Below, piece after piece: positions 34,130 through 46,037 of a stretch of 64,000 nt of DNA. The translations under genes and the position numbers were made by a program. How positions within the stretch are numbered: the stretch's first letter is position 1; the number at the start of each line of letters is the position of its first letter. Where the stretch lies: assembly GCF_003576645.1 (NCBI RefSeq), contig NC_044930.1, positions 5,940,711 through 6,004,710 on the forward strand, read 5' to 3'. The stretch comes from Ipomoea triloba. Its lineage: Eukaryota > Streptophyta > Magnoliopsida > Solanales > Convolvulaceae. The notes under the pieces are model-generated. The model worked only from the letters and a program-made list of their open reading frames with translations. It was not told the origin of the DNA and did not search any database.

Positions 34130-34245
34130 AAGACCTTGTGGTCTAGTGGCACCCGGTGTCCCAGTTAATATTCTCACATGGATGATGGGAATGGGTTCGA
34201 GACAGATACTACATTGTAACAAAGTCAGCAGTACTACAAAAAATC
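34130..34245 (+). repeat. SINE-like repeat, second family
   Basis: CTTGTGGTCTAGTGGCACCC is followed by a B-box-like GGGTTCGAGAC and by ACAGATACTACATTGTAACA, ending GTCAGCAGTACT. The same order occurs on the minus strand at 48600-48760. Confidence 0.65.
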
Positions 34246-36136
34246 CATAATAATTATTAGTTTAATTTAGAATTCTTATTGTTTGATATTAGAGTTGTTT
34301 TATAAAAAATAATAATAATAATTCATGAAAAGTTTAATTTTGATAATTCGAAAGTAAAAATTAGAAAGCTAAAAAAAGTTTTTAAAAAAAAAACCAAAAA
34401 CAAACATAGTACTGATTCCTTAACCAAATATAGTATTGGAGTGAGTTAATGAATGCTCTTCTTTTTATAGCTAAACATTGTACTCAGTCATTAACAAAAT
34501 AAAAATAAAATATATATTTAAAAAAAAAAAACCAATTCTATGTTTGGATTATGAATTTTCTGAACTTCTTCAGACATTTTAGGGACATTTTATTATAGTC
34601 CAAAACATCTAAAGTCTCCTCAAATGCAATAAGACAAAGTTCAATTTAAAGAAGTTTTCACTAATTAAGTGAGAATATATCATACATGATTGAACTAAAA
34701 TTAAAGATGAAAGATCAAGTTAAAACTTTAATTTTGTCCAGTACTAAAAGTGAAAGTAAATGAAGTTGAGCACATAAGTAAAAATCCCACTTTAATGAAG
34801 ATATTAAAAATAGAATAAGCCCATTTCAATTATTCTTAAATGAGACCAAGATAAGTCCGATTGTCCGATATAGGATCTATTGCTGCAAAATATCTCATTA
34901 TATCATTAACAACACACACACACAAAATTAAGAGTAATATTACATGTATTATCATTTTACTCTTTACTTTTTAATATGTTAATTGATCATTGGTTTTATA
35001 ATGTTTCACTTTTTTCTATTTTTATATATCTTTCAATTTGGGTGATTTGGGAGGATGGGTAGGTAGGAGGAGTGATCACCACTAGGGATGTTAATTGGGC
35101 AAACTCATTCTGTTTTGAGTTACTCATAGACTCATATCAGGTTGTCGAGCTAATCAATTTTTTTTGTTGGGTTCAAAATTATTAACTCTAACCCTAAAAT
35201 CTCAGGCTGTTGGACTTATCGGACATGCTCAACTAAAACTTTTCACATTTTAAAATAAACATTCTAATAAACAATCTAATCGTTACCACTCTCACTTGAC
35301 TGCCATGCAATGCTCTAATCACTATAATCTCACCGCTCTCTTAAACAAAGCTTTAATCAATGCAAGTCACACCACAAGAATATAGTTATGGAAATATACA
35401 TAACACTTTCCCTTGATTAAGGAGCACTCCCTAGTCTTGACACCAAATGGTCCATTTAGAGTGTGGAGTCGATTGGGTTTGTGATTACTTTTATTTAAGG
35501 TACTTAGCAGTGTTTAAAGTGAGACCAGAAAAATTAGAAGAAATGAAAAGTGTGAAATTAAGAAACTGAAGGCTAGTGGTTGTTAAGCTTCAGCAAGTTT
35601 TACATCAGATAATGTGCAAAAGTCCAATTCTAGCTAGCCAATTGCATTCCAGCCAAAATCCAATTGGTTTCCAGCCAGAAATTTCTGCTCAGCTCAAAAT
35701 TTTGGGCAGCATATATATCTGTGGTAGAGTGCAAAAGTTACTGGCTCAATCTGTGCTATCCACAAGCAGAAAAAGACAAAAAACACAATAGAATATTTCT
35801 GGAGGAAATAGCAGCTTAAACCCAGGCCTCAAAACACCAGTCTCCTCCCAAATCCTTCTTTTATCTGTTTCCTCAACCCCTCACCCACTCCAAAACTCAA
35901 ATTCCTCTTCAGCTGAATTCCACCTATGAGACTCAATCCCCTTTTGTGTGGCTCTTAGCCACTCTTTAGCTAATCCACAGGATAGGATTTTCCATTTTAT
36001 TCTAATTATGTTATCCCCAAAAAGGGACTACTATAAGACCCCCTTCTCCCTCCCATAACTCCTCCCAAATCAACTTTGAATTGAACTTCACAGCATTAAC
36101 AGTTATTGTTAGTGCCAATTCACTCTCCACTGATCT
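34246..36136. other. Intergenic DNA upstream of Rubisco activase
   Basis: AT-rich to about 35.5 kb, then the activase promoter region. No gene recognised; the short frame at 35576-35791 has no conserved content. Confidence 0.5.
36032..36037 (+). promoter_or_regulatory. Candidate TATA box of Rubisco activase
   Basis: TATAAG lies 100 nt before the ATG, with a GATAAC-type I-box (complement of GTTATC, 36010-36015) just upstream, a combination common in light-regulated photosynthesis genes. Position-based inference only. Confidence 0.45.
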
Positions 36137-38685
36137 ATGGCTACCTCAGTGTCCACAATTGGAGCAGTGAACAAGGCCCCAGTGGGAGCCTCATTAGCCC
36201 CAAACACTGGTTTCTATGGCAAGAGCTTGAAGAAAGTGAGCTTCAGAAATGGCAGTCCCAAGAACATGAACTGGCAGATCAGGGCATCATCTGATCCCCC
36301 TCCTGCTCAGCCCGAGATCGACGAGTCGAAGCAGACCCACGAGGACAGATGGAAGGGCCTTGTGGAAGACATCTCAGACGACCAACAGGACATCACCAGA
36401 GGAAAGGGATTGGTGGACACCCTGTTCCAGGCTCCTATGGGTACTGGCACTCACCATGCTGTTCTTAGCTCCTATGAGTACGTCAGTCAGGGTCAAAAAA
36501 CGTGAGTTCATTGAAATCTACTTAATTAGTTTACATTTTAGATAGGAATTAATTAATTTCTGATCGGGTTTGGTTAATGTTTGGTTTTCAGATATAGTCT
36601 TGACAACAAACTGGATGGGTTTTACATTGCCCCTGCTTTCATGGACAAGCTTGTTGTTCACATCACCAAGAACTTCTTGAAGCTCCCTAACATCAAGGTC
36701 TGTGTTTATGTGGTAGATCAGACTTTGATGGCAAGATGTTTCTTTGCAAAGTATTGACTGCTTTTTGTTGTAGGTCCCTCTCATCTTGGGTATCTGGGGA
36801 GGCAAAGGTCAAGGAAAATCCTTCCAGTGTGAGCTTGTCTTCAGAAAGATGGGAATCAAGTGAGTAATACTTCTCAAATTCTTCTAAAAAATATAATAAT
36901 AATTAGGATCAAAGCCATCCTCTGTCCAACAATTTCCTAGTTACATAGTGGTGCTGGACTTGGCCCATCATGTCTTCGCCCCAACCATTCGTTCCATACT
37001 TGTCACCTGTCAAACGTTTACCACTTTTATGAAAGTGCAATTTTATTTCATTGTACCTGCACAGCAGGCAAAACCATATTTCGAAAAGTTTGGTGCTCGA
37101 CTTGACCCTTCAGACCTCCGTCTACCTTTTCCTATCCACCTGCTGTTACACTTGGTCATTCCATTAAGGCCTCCAGCCAACAATTTTCCCAGGCCAGCAC
37201 CGGTCAGCCTTAACTCCATATTGTTAGGATCAAATATTTATTACGATGCCAAAAATCAGGCCCAACTATGTTAGAGTTGATCCTTCAAGTTACCCAATAA
37301 TACCTCTAATTACCCGGGGTGTTAGACTTGACCATTCAGACCTCCAAATCCTGATTACCAAATACTTACATACATGGTTGAAAATGTGCAGCCCAATTAT
37401 GATGAGTGCCGGAGAATTGGAAAGCGGGAACGCCGGAGAGCCAGCGAAGTTGATCAGACAAAGGTACCGTGAAGCCGCAGAGAACATCAGGAAGGGCAAC
37501 ATGTGCGTTCTGTTCATCAACGATCTCGACGCCGGAGCCGGAAGAATGGGCGGGACTACACAGTACACAGTGAACAACCAGATGGTGAACGCCACACTGA
37601 TGAACATCGCCGACAACCCCACCAACGTCCAGCTCCCCGGTATGTACAACAAGCAGGAGAACGCCAGGGTCCCCATCATCGTCACCGGTAACGACTTCTC
37701 CACCCTCTACGCCCCTCTCATCCGTGACGGTCGTATGGAGAAGTTCTACTGGGCACCAACCAGGGACGACAGGGTCGGCGTCTGCAAGGGTATTTTCAGA
37801 ACCGACGGTGTACCTGATGAGCACGTTGTCAAGCTTGTTGACACTTTCCCAGGACAATCTATTGGTAAGTCATTAAAACACCTCATTTCAAAACAACCCA
37901 GACCAAGGTATTCAATCTGTTTGACTTTGTAGCCTTATGGTACAAGTTCAATTCTCAACGGAAATGATCTATTGCCTTATTCGTTTCAGTCTATCAGTTA
38001 TGAACAACCTAAATTCTTTCTTAATTTGAGTCAATCAACTATTGGCACTGGTTGGTCCTAAAATCTAGCCATTTAGGAGAAACCTTAGCTGTCTAGACAT
38101 GTTTAACTCTTAGCGAGAATAATCTATTGGCCTTCTTGATTTGATCCGTTCAACTATAGACAACAAGGCTGGACCTAAATCCCTTCTTGTTTAAATCAGT
38201 CAACTATGGGTTGGACCTAAATCCCTTCTTTTTAAGTCGGTCAGCTATGGGTTGGACCTAAATCTAGAGATAATCCAGCCAAGTTAGTTAGCCAGCCTTT
38301 TTGATTTGAATCTGCTAGTTATGGCAACTTAAGCTGGTTTATTCTGTGGAATTATAACCTGATTTGTTTGAATTGGGGGACTGTACTGGGTGCAGATTTC
38401 TTCGGTGCACTGAGGGCAAGAGTGTACGACGATGAAGTGAGGAAGTTTGTGGCAGGGCTGGGAGTTGAGAAGGTGAACGAGAGGCTTCTGAACTCGAGGG
38501 AAGGGGCGCCGGTGTTTGCGCAGCCAAAGATGACCATTGAGAAGCTGCTGGAGTATGGAAACATGCTTGTCCAAGAACAGGAGAATGTGAAGAGAGTCCA
38601 GCTTGCCGACAAGTACCTCAAAGAGGCTGCCCTCGGAGACGCTAACGCAGATGCCATTAACAATGGAACCTTCTTTGCTAGCTAA
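36137..38685 (+). CDS. RCA: Rubisco activase, short (beta) isoform, chloroplast
   Basis: Five exons: 36137-36501, 36592-36697, 36774-36859, 37392-37864, 38396-38685, all GT-AG, giving 439 residues. An AAA+ ATPase of the stroma that pulls inhibitory sugar phosphates from Rubisco active sites. Residues 1-50 are a Ser/Lys-rich transit peptide. Walker A GGKGQGKS is at residues 166-173 and Walker B (CVLFINDLD) at about 224-232. Also seen are [30 protein letters not shown], and the C-terminal helical domain with [20 protein letters not shown]. It ends NGTFFAS and has no redox-sensing C-terminal extension with paired cysteines, so it is a constitutively active-type beta form. The ATG at 36137 gives the expected MATSVS transit start. 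The last intron (531 nt) holds SINE-derived repeats. Tail-to-tail with the inhibitor gene. Confidence 0.97.
37930..38330 (+). repeat. SINE-derived sequence with internal duplications, in activase intron 4
   Basis: The phrase TCAACTATGGGTTGGACCTAAATC and relatives recur at about 38200, 38240 and 38255, and CTATTGGCCTTCTTGATTTG is the SINE core seen near 44.1 kb. The SINE body has been locally multiplied about three to four times. Confidence 0.6.
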
Positions 38686-39133
38686 GCACGAGGCCTTACT
38701 TGCAAGGAATCATGATCTCTGATGATGGAATATTGGAGCCCCATGCTAGCTCCTCCTATAAGTTTTTAAGTGCATTTTATGTTGCTGTTGTATAGGCTAT
38801 CGTCAAATTTGTATTCCATATTCAGTGAATACAAGAGCGTAATGTTTTTGCATCTGTTTCAAATTTACCCTTCTTTCAAATAAAATTTGGATGAAACCAA
38901 TTTGATCCGATGTCTTAATGATCTGTTCCGTCTCACTTTTTTATGGATTCCCAACAGCACAACCTATGACCTTTGACAGGATTAACATTGTATTCTGTAT
39001 CAACTAAAAGTCATACAGGAAAACACAATACTAGCTGCTAAAGAAGCAATTTACAGAGATAATTTCTTTCTGAATTGAATTCTGAGTAACAAATTAAACA
39101 TGGAAGAGGGTACATAGTTGAGCATATATAGAA
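38686..39133. other. Convergent 3' flanks
   Basis: Space between the 3' ends of activase and the inhibitor gene. An AATAAAATTTG-like polyadenylation signal lies near 38878. No other feature. Confidence 0.5.
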
Positions 39134-39492
39134 TTAACCAAGTTTAGGGGAACGGGCAACTTTCCCGGATGTATCTACGAAGATCCGAACTCGATCTAGA
39201 CGATAATCCATGGAAACAAAGGAGTTTGGAGGAACAACCTGGACACTAATCTTAGGACTCTCTTCCTTAATCTTCTTCTCCGCTTCTTCTGGTGTTTGCC
39301 CCACCAATTCCGGCCATGATGTTTTCTCGCCTGAACTCCCATCCATTCCTTAAAAAAAAACATTATAATTATTATTATCGTTTCATCAAAAACGTCGAAC
39401 AAGAAGAGACAAAATGGAACTGAACTGTACTCACCAGAGTGGTTAGTTGCTTCATCTGCGAGCTGCTTGGGTTGATTCTCCTGCTCAGACAT
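39134..39492 (-). CDS. Potato inhibitor I family serine protease inhibitor
   Basis: Two exons on the minus strand, 39492-39435 and 39348-39134, separated by an 86-nt GT-AG intron, give 90 residues. The conserved body KTSWPELVGQTPEEAEKKI, VQVVPPNSFVSMDYRLDRVR and FVDTSGKVARSPKLG is the small single-domain family that includes barley CI-2. The reactive loop reads FVS-Met-Asp-Tyr-Arg, so P1 is probably Met and P1' Asp, as in CI-2-like inhibitors of subtilisin/chymotrypsin-type proteases. There is no signal peptide, so it is likely cytosolic or vacuole-independent. No cysteines are in the body, typical for the disulfide-free branch. Role: defence or regulation of endogenous proteases (family knowledge). 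Confidence 0.93.
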
Positions 39493-40045
39493 GGTGGGTT
39501 GATCGAGTTTTCAAGAAAAATGGCAGAGATTTCAAGAATTGGATGGGTAGTTTAATATAGAGATGATGAATGGCATATAAGTTAGAGTAGGGAATCCCAA
39601 GGATGTTTTCCTAGGCGTTTTATTGGGCAAACAAAGGTGAAATTGCCGGCCAAAGTCGAATCTGGGAGTATTCAATGCACTGCAAATGTTGTTACTGACA
39701 GCCCAACTACCCAACATTAAATTGGATTAATTATTTCTCTTTTACTTCTCTCAGTAACTTCTTTATTTAGTTTAATTTGTCTTTGTTGGCATAGTACCTT
39801 AACTGACTTTGGGGTGACCTGACCATCGTCCCTATCTCCCTTTCTTCAACTACTACCATTGATTTGAATCAAAATCAATTTGGAACGTAACAAATATTTT
39901 GATTTGACTTACTTATAATTTGTTCTGAATTTAATTTCAATTAGGTAGGTTTGGTTTGTTACTTCGGATTCCTACTTAAAAGATAAATTAGTTGATAATT
40001 GTATCTTGAGAGTCAATCAATTTTTCTCTTATATAAAATTATATT

Positions 40046-40240
40046 GAGTCATTTTCATTTTTGGTCTTACTGTTATTGGGACATTGTCAATTTTAGTTCA
40101 CCTTATTAATTTTTGTCACATTGCGACCACTGTTATTTAGCGTTTACCACTTTTAGTCCACTATCAAGTTTTCCGTCAAATGGTCGTTCAAAACAGGGAT
40201 ATGAATTTTAACAAGGTAACCTAAAGTGCCACGTGCCCAA
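40046..40240 (+). mobile_element. Truncated Mutator-type MITE (one arm)
   Basis: GAGTCATTTTCATTTTTGGT, then ACTGTTATTGGGACATTG and CAATTTTAGTTCACC, match the left arm of the intact element at 45044-45564. The opposite terminal arm is not found. Sequence after about 40200 belongs to another repeat. Confidence 0.75.
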
Positions 40241-40299
40241 AATACCCCAATAACAGGATAGAACTGAGAACGCTTCGCAGCGCACCACGTGCCCAGATG

Positions 40300-40650
40300 T
40301 AGTTGCACCTAAGGTTATAACTAGGTGCGCTTAGGTACATGAATGTTAACAAGGTAAATTTCTTGCACTTGTAAGTGAAAATAGGTGCACAAGTGCATGT
40401 AAAATATATTACATGTGCAAGTAAAATGTATTACATGTGCAAGTAAAATGTACATTGAGCATCAATACCAAGCGCACCTAACGTTATAACTAGTTGCACC
40501 TAATGATATAATTAGTTGCACATAGGTGCACGAATGTTAACAAGGTAAATTACTTGCACTTGTAAGTTATTTTACTTGCACTTTTTACTTGCAAATGTGC
40601 ACCAACTACTTGCACTTATAACACATTTACTTGCACCAAAGTTCGAGTTA
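40300..40650. repeat. CTTGCAC-rich array with 22-bp periodicity
   Basis: TTACATGTGCAAG recurs at 22-bp spacing (about 40405-40447). In inverse orientation TTACTTGCACTTGTAAG and ACTTGCAC units recur at 21-22 bp near 40545-40635. GTTATAACTAGGTGCGC/GTTGCACCTAA phrases flank both sides. So two arrays face each other, as in the fold-back elements elsewhere. TIRs and TSD not resolved. Confidence 0.65.
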
Positions 40651-41293
40651 TTTACGAAAATGCCATCACGTCGTTTTTTTTAAAATTACATCTAATTCGT
40701 TGATCTGGACATGTGGACGGCTGTGGATCGTTCTTATTTCTCTCTTTGGCACCCGTTCTCATTAGAGCGCGTCCTATATATATAATCAAGTTCAAAAAAA
40801 TTAGTATATTCTATAAATAATTTGTTGTTGTTTTATGGATTAACACATTATGTATTTGATTATTTATTAGTTATTATTGTGTTTAAAATATTAGAAATGC
40901 ATTAATATATATTTAAACTATTCAAATGATTTTAGTATACTTTTATTATTTTTTTATATTAATTTTTATTTAAATCTATAACTTTTAAAATTTGGCTGCC
41001 CTCGCTAAGGTCTGCACTCTGCAGGCTTAAGACGGGGTAGAACAAGCCGACCTCCCTTATGCTTGTATTTTGGTGGACTTATTAGTCTGTACCCACTATA
41101 TGACAGATTTTGACGGACCCGTCCTGCTAGCCGGTTTGGACAGTTCTTTCATCAATTTAAAAAATGGGGAGGATGTTAAATAATGACCGGTTCGCGTTAG
41201 ACCGCTAAACCGACCATCTCTTTCCCTTTCTCCTTCGATTCGAAGTTCGAACGCGGTTCGGGGTTTCCGGGAATTAGATATCGCGAGCTGAAA

Positions 41294-44200
41294 ATGCCAG
41301 TGAGAGTTGTGGAGACTTCATCGTCTTCATCTACACCTTCCCCATATTCAGGTATCCAATTTCAAGGTTTTCTCGTTGCTGGGGCTGGGTTGAATTTTAT
41401 TTATTTATTTATTTATTATTTTGCATATCTGCTGGGTTCTTGTGTTTTTAAAATCAGTTTTTAATGAATTCATAAATAAAGCTAATATTTTTTTTAATTT
41501 CATTTACTCGTAATAATTTTAAATTTCAAGGTGCATATTATTATCAGGCGTGCTCTTCTGCTCTGATATTGTTTTGTTTATAAGACCTAGTGGATTTTTC
41601 TAATTTTCAATTTTATAGCATGATTTTAATTTCTTTTAGTATGCGAACTGGTCTGTGATTTCATTATGATCTGTATTTATTTTGCTTGCGGTTAAATTTG
41701 TGAAGCTGTGGTTTTAGTACTCATGTTTGTTTCAACTGTAAAGGTGGGACTCAAGGTAACACTTTGCCTCAACCTTGCACTCTTCTAAGTGTTGGACAGG
41801 TGAGCTCCTCCATTCTTTCCTCATCTGCTTGCTTGTATCACTTGCAATTGCTACACGTGTTTGTGTTTGAATGGCACTGATAATAAATGCATCTCTTTTG
41901 TTTTCTATGTCATCTGAATATCTGATACATCTTAAAATTAGCTTCGTCACTGCTACTATGAAGTGGTGTTTCCTCTTGTACGGTTGACCGGTTGTACCTC
42001 ATATGGTTATGGTATAAACATGATCACTGTACTTTGGATGTTGCCCAATAGGAAGTGAAGTTGGTCCTTGATGTTTTCGTTTTGTATTTGACGCCTTCTT
42101 TTTATATATCTATTGTAAATGATTTGGGGCTGAAGGGTGGGGAGTGATGTGAGCCTTGTTTCTGTGGGAAAACTGGCCTCCTGCATCGAAATCTTGCTCT
42201 TACTGATCAGTCACTTATTGAATGAAAACGTTAAAGAGGTTCACTTATATCCCTGTTTGTATGTGCACATCCAAGTGTGTCTGCTAAGAGATTGATAAGT
42301 GCTGCCAATAATTCCTTCTGTGTCTCAGGGATGGCAACTAACAAGCACTTTCAACTTTAGAGCTAAATGAATTTTTATTTCTCCTCATTCAACTCCATAA
42401 TTTGATGTGTAATTGCATGGTTGATGCAGTCATAAGGTTGCTGTTGTTTTTCGTTTTTCTCTTTTGCCTTTTCTTTTCCCTCACAGCATTTCTGCTTACA
42501 GGCATTCTCTGGGACACAGAACGTCTCAAGTCTCCAAAAGGATGAAGCATGGAGAGTGAATGTACGAATTCAAGGTTGTGACCTTGACCATGGATATCTA
42601 TGTGGCACCATGGAGGCCCTGAATGTTCCTATGGCCGACACACCGGTAAGCAGTGTCACTAGGATTAACCATATCTCTTTGCTTTAAACCTGAAGAATGG
42701 ACTTTTTTTTTTTTTCCTTCTGTATTATAATGTGTAGATGAATCTGTTCACCCGGCAACAATCAGATGCTTCTTCTTTTCACTGTATATAATAAAGACCT
42801 TTAGTTTTTCAGCAGTATAATCTAACACTTAGTGTCAACACCTTAAGATGAGAAATAGTGTTTTTCTGATTTATTTTTTTTTATTGTTTTTTTTTTCTGT
42901 ATTGTCTCAAACTAAAAGAATGCTTCATGGAAGGCCTTCTAATTTCTTCTGGGAAGTTATACAGATTACATAGAATTAATTGATACATGACTGTGTTCAA
43001 TGAATATTTAACATAGGATAGTCCTTTGCAGTTTGCATTCAGAAATAGTCTTTAGCTTCAAGTTGATTGATTAGATGCATCGTTTGTGCTTATCTTCATA
43101 CGATGTTATTGTAACTATAATATATATGGATGACTTTATATACTCTCTTGTCTATGACTGCATAAAAACAAATTTTATCTCTTGTATGGTAGTGTTTGTT
43201 TAAATGAATTTCTAGCACCAAAGTCTCCATATCTAGTGTAACATAACTTACTTTCTCATTTCACTCAGGTGGTAACTTTCTGGGAAGGGGAAATTGTTGA
43301 TACGAAGAATTATACTTTCTTCACTGACAAATGGGGGGCAACGTATGCTCTTATCCTTTCTTTTTTATTTTTGCAAGTATCTATAGTTGGTTACTGGTGG
43401 CTTGAGTAATTTATTTATTGATTCAAAAGGGAAAATATTCATACTTTTGATGGTTGCCTATTATGAACAGAACAGAAGATGATATAAAGCACTGGACCAA
43501 GTTTCCATCTTTTTCACCCCTTCTGGTAAGCATTCTAAGCTCTTGTGGATAGGGAATTAAGGAGGAATTTTAATTTAATTTTATTTTATTTTAAAATCTG
43601 TTTCCTCTATTCAGAGCCTGGTGGAAATTGACGGGGGTAAATCGCTGGACTTGAGTAGTTACCCACACATATTCATGGTAATCTGCTTTACTTGGCTTTT
43701 GTTTGTTCGTGAAGAGCTTCACTCTTTACCCATGATCCGTTAAAGCTCTGATTTGGCCGTGCAGAGATGGAAAGAACAATACTTTGTGAATGTTGGAACC
43801 GACTGCGGGTTGACAATAGCTGGTTTTTACTATGTTTGCTTCTCCTGTAATGATGGCTCCATTAATGGCTTTTATTATGATCCCAATAGCAGGTATCCAT
43901 GTTCTCACAATCTGCAATTCTCATTCATGGTTTGAACACTTAATTATAAATTGTCCATGGACAGAGCATATGGGTTATGGACTTTTTTTTTTTTTTTTTT
44001 TTTGGTGACGAGGGAAACCCCCCAGCCACTACTCGAGGGTGTGCACTGGGTAATCTCGCCTTGTAATCCTAGCCAGCAAAAGACCACAAGAAGGCAAACC
44101 AGCCTAGGTTGCCCATATTTGACCGGCTCAAACCAAGAAGACCAATAAACCACTCCCGTTGGGGGTCGAACTTGTAACCTTGTGGTTACCAAGTTAATAA

Positions 44201-44384
44201 TCTGATCAACTTGGATGGGGTTGTCCCTGACTATGAACTTTCTATGCTTTGAAATCACAGATTGTATCATGTTCTCATAACAGTATAATTAAATCTCTCT
44301 TGCAGCCCTTTTCAGAAATTGGAACTAAAATCCACAAACGACGGAAGATCGGGGTTCAGTTTCTCATCATATGAGTTGCAATGA
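41294..44384 (+). CDS. GID4: GID4/VID24 domain protein (GID/CTLH E3 ligase substrate receptor)
   Basis: Eight exons: 41294-41351, 41744-41799, 42502-42645, 43269-43342, 43471-43525, 43615-43677, 43765-43892, 44306-44384, all GT-AG, giving 218 residues. The protein keeps the VID24 beta-barrel signature: GQAFSGTQNVSSLQ, DEAWRVNVRIQGCDLDHGYL, CGTMEALNVP, VVTFWEGEIVDTKNYTF, HIFMRWKEQYFVN, GLTIAGFYYVCFS and GFYYDPNSSPFQKLEL. Yeast Gid4 binds Pro/N-degron substrates and presents them to the GID E3 ubiquitin ligase; plant homologues are inferred to act likewise. The N-terminus is Ser/Pro-rich and short. Intron 7 carries a nearly full-length SINE in antisense. The start ATG is preceded by a GC-rich leader; a stop-free upstream extension is not evident. 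Confidence 0.93.
43983..44227 (-). mobile_element. SINE inserted antisense in GID4 intron 7
   Basis: On the minus strand it starts GGGACAACCCCATCCAAGTT, has a B-box-like GTTCGACCCCC, and ends with GGTGACCAAA-type sequence into an A tail (poly-T 43983-44003 on plus). Candidate duplicated flanks are TATGGAC (43976-43982) and TATGAAC (44232-44238). Related copies lie near 2.8, 16.9, 38.0, 45.7 and 48.5 kb. Confidence 0.78.
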
Positions 44385-45034
44385 ATCCATCACCGCTACA
44401 GTTAGTCGAAAGATTGGCACCAAAGAAGACTAGCACAGGTCATTTTAGATCAACAATACATATTTATCCTGATTCTTGGGGCATGTTTCTTATGAATCAA
44501 GCTTTTGGTCTTAAGTGCCCGAGGCAAGATGAAAAACCACCATGAAATGATATGATGCATCATTTCATTCCACAGGAAGAGTATTTGATTGTGATACCAA
44601 TGGACTATATGAGACTATCCCTAGTCACTAAGTGTATTTTTGCACTTAATTAGATACAACAATAGCTGATTGTTCAGGCAATTATGGCTAGTTTAAACTC
44701 ATTATCTATTTCTGAATCAATTTGTCTTTGTATTACCGATTCTTTTTCACATAATAACAATTATTGTGTTTTAATGTGTAAACCATTAAGAGTTAATTCT
44801 TTCTTTTTTAAAAAAAATAGAGTGATACGGATAGTTTAAGAGTTAATTCTTTTTTTTTTTTTTTTTTTTTTTAAATTTCTTAACTATTGTTTTTTCCTTT
44901 TTCTTTTTCTTTTTTAATTATTTATTTTCATTTTCGGTTCTCAGGTTCAAAGATGATAGATTTGGCCTTGGTTACTGAAAATATTTATTCTTATTCTTAA
45001 TAGATTGAGATGAGTTGTTTTAGCATTTCCAAAC
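44385..45034. other. 3' flank of GID4
   Basis: AT-rich with a poly-T run at 44850-44872. Nothing else seen. Confidence 0.5.
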
Positions 45035-45043
45035 TTTTTACTA

Positions 45044-45564
45044 GAGCCATTTCCATTTTTGGTCCTACTGTTATTGAGGCATTGCCAATTTTAGTCCACT
45101 TTATTAATTTTTGTCACATTACAGCCAGTCTTATTTAGTCCTTGTCACTTTTAGTCCACCGTAAAAAATTTCGTCAAATTGTCGTCCAAAATAGGGGTAT
45201 TTTTGGTCTTTTCATGCTTTGATCCTCTCCTTGACCCTTTGCTGTGGTTTTCCTTACACGTTTTCATCCATTGAAGAGGTCTGACGAAAGCTATATGAGC
45301 CACATTACAAAGCCATGGCTTTTACCGGACCTCTTCATTGGATGAAAATATGTAAGGAAAACCACTACAAGGGGTAAAGGAGATGATCAAAGCATGAAAA
45401 GATCAAAATACCGCTGTTTTGGATGGTTATTTGACGAAAATTTTAACGGTGGACTAAAAGTGGCAAGGATTAAATAAGGCTGGCCGCAATGTGGCAAAAA
45501 ATAATGAAGTGGACTAAAATTGGCAATGACCCAATAACAGTTGGACCAAAAATGGAAATGACTC
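45044..45564. mobile_element. Palindromic Mutator-type MITE (521 bp)
   Basis: Two roughly 240-bp arms are inverted copies (GAGCCATTTCCATTTTTGGT versus the complement of CCAAAAATGGAAATGACTC), separated by only about 40 bp. Perfect 9-bp target duplication TTTTTACTA at 45035-45043 and 45565-45573. Transcribed, it would fold into one long hairpin. No coding content. Confidence 0.93.
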
Positions 45565-45679
45565 TTTTTACTATGACAATTAATCAGTCGTTAATTCGTT
45601 ATAATTACTATTTTCATTTTAAAAAATCGAATAACAGCTTAACATATTAATAAAAATATATAGAATCTTGGGCAATTTT

Positions 45680-45870
45680 ACCAAGTTAATTAGACGGTTG
45701 ACTTGATAAATGATAACTATAATGTTATAAATTCAATTTCTAATGAGAGTGGTTTATTGGCGTTTTTAGTTTGAGTCACCTAAGTTGGTTTACCTTCTTG
45801 TGTCTTTTGTTATTTAGGGTTACAAGATAAAGTTACCCACTACAAACTCTTAGATAATGGTTGTCTTACA
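45680..45870 (+). repeat. Decayed SINE copy
   Basis: GTGGTTTATTGGCGTTTTTA, GTTTACCTTCTTGTGTCTTT and GGGTTACAAGATAAAGTTAC parallel the 43983-44227 SINE. Confidence 0.65.
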
Positions 45871-46037
45871 CCCCTCAACGTTTTCAAAGATCAGGGGTCT
45901 ATGCTATGCCTTTTTTGTTTGAACCGATTAGAAGATCGAAGTTATTTACCAGTTAAGGTCACAAAACAAATTTCACATGAAGTGCACATACATCCGAGTA
46001 AAAAAAAAAAAGTCTATAGACTTTTTTTTTTTTTTTT

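Larger units (their letters stand above)
39493..41293. other. Intergenic DNA with transposon pieces
   Basis: No gene. Contains a half Mutator MITE and a CTTGCAC-rich array (listed). Confidence 0.5.

Noticed and set aside
37290..37857. Antisense open frames of 137 and 163 residues over Rubisco activase exon 4
   Set aside because: Shadows of a conserved exon; no start context or domain.
43944..44270. 108-residue minus-strand frame
   Set aside because: It lies entirely over the SINE in GID4 intron 7.
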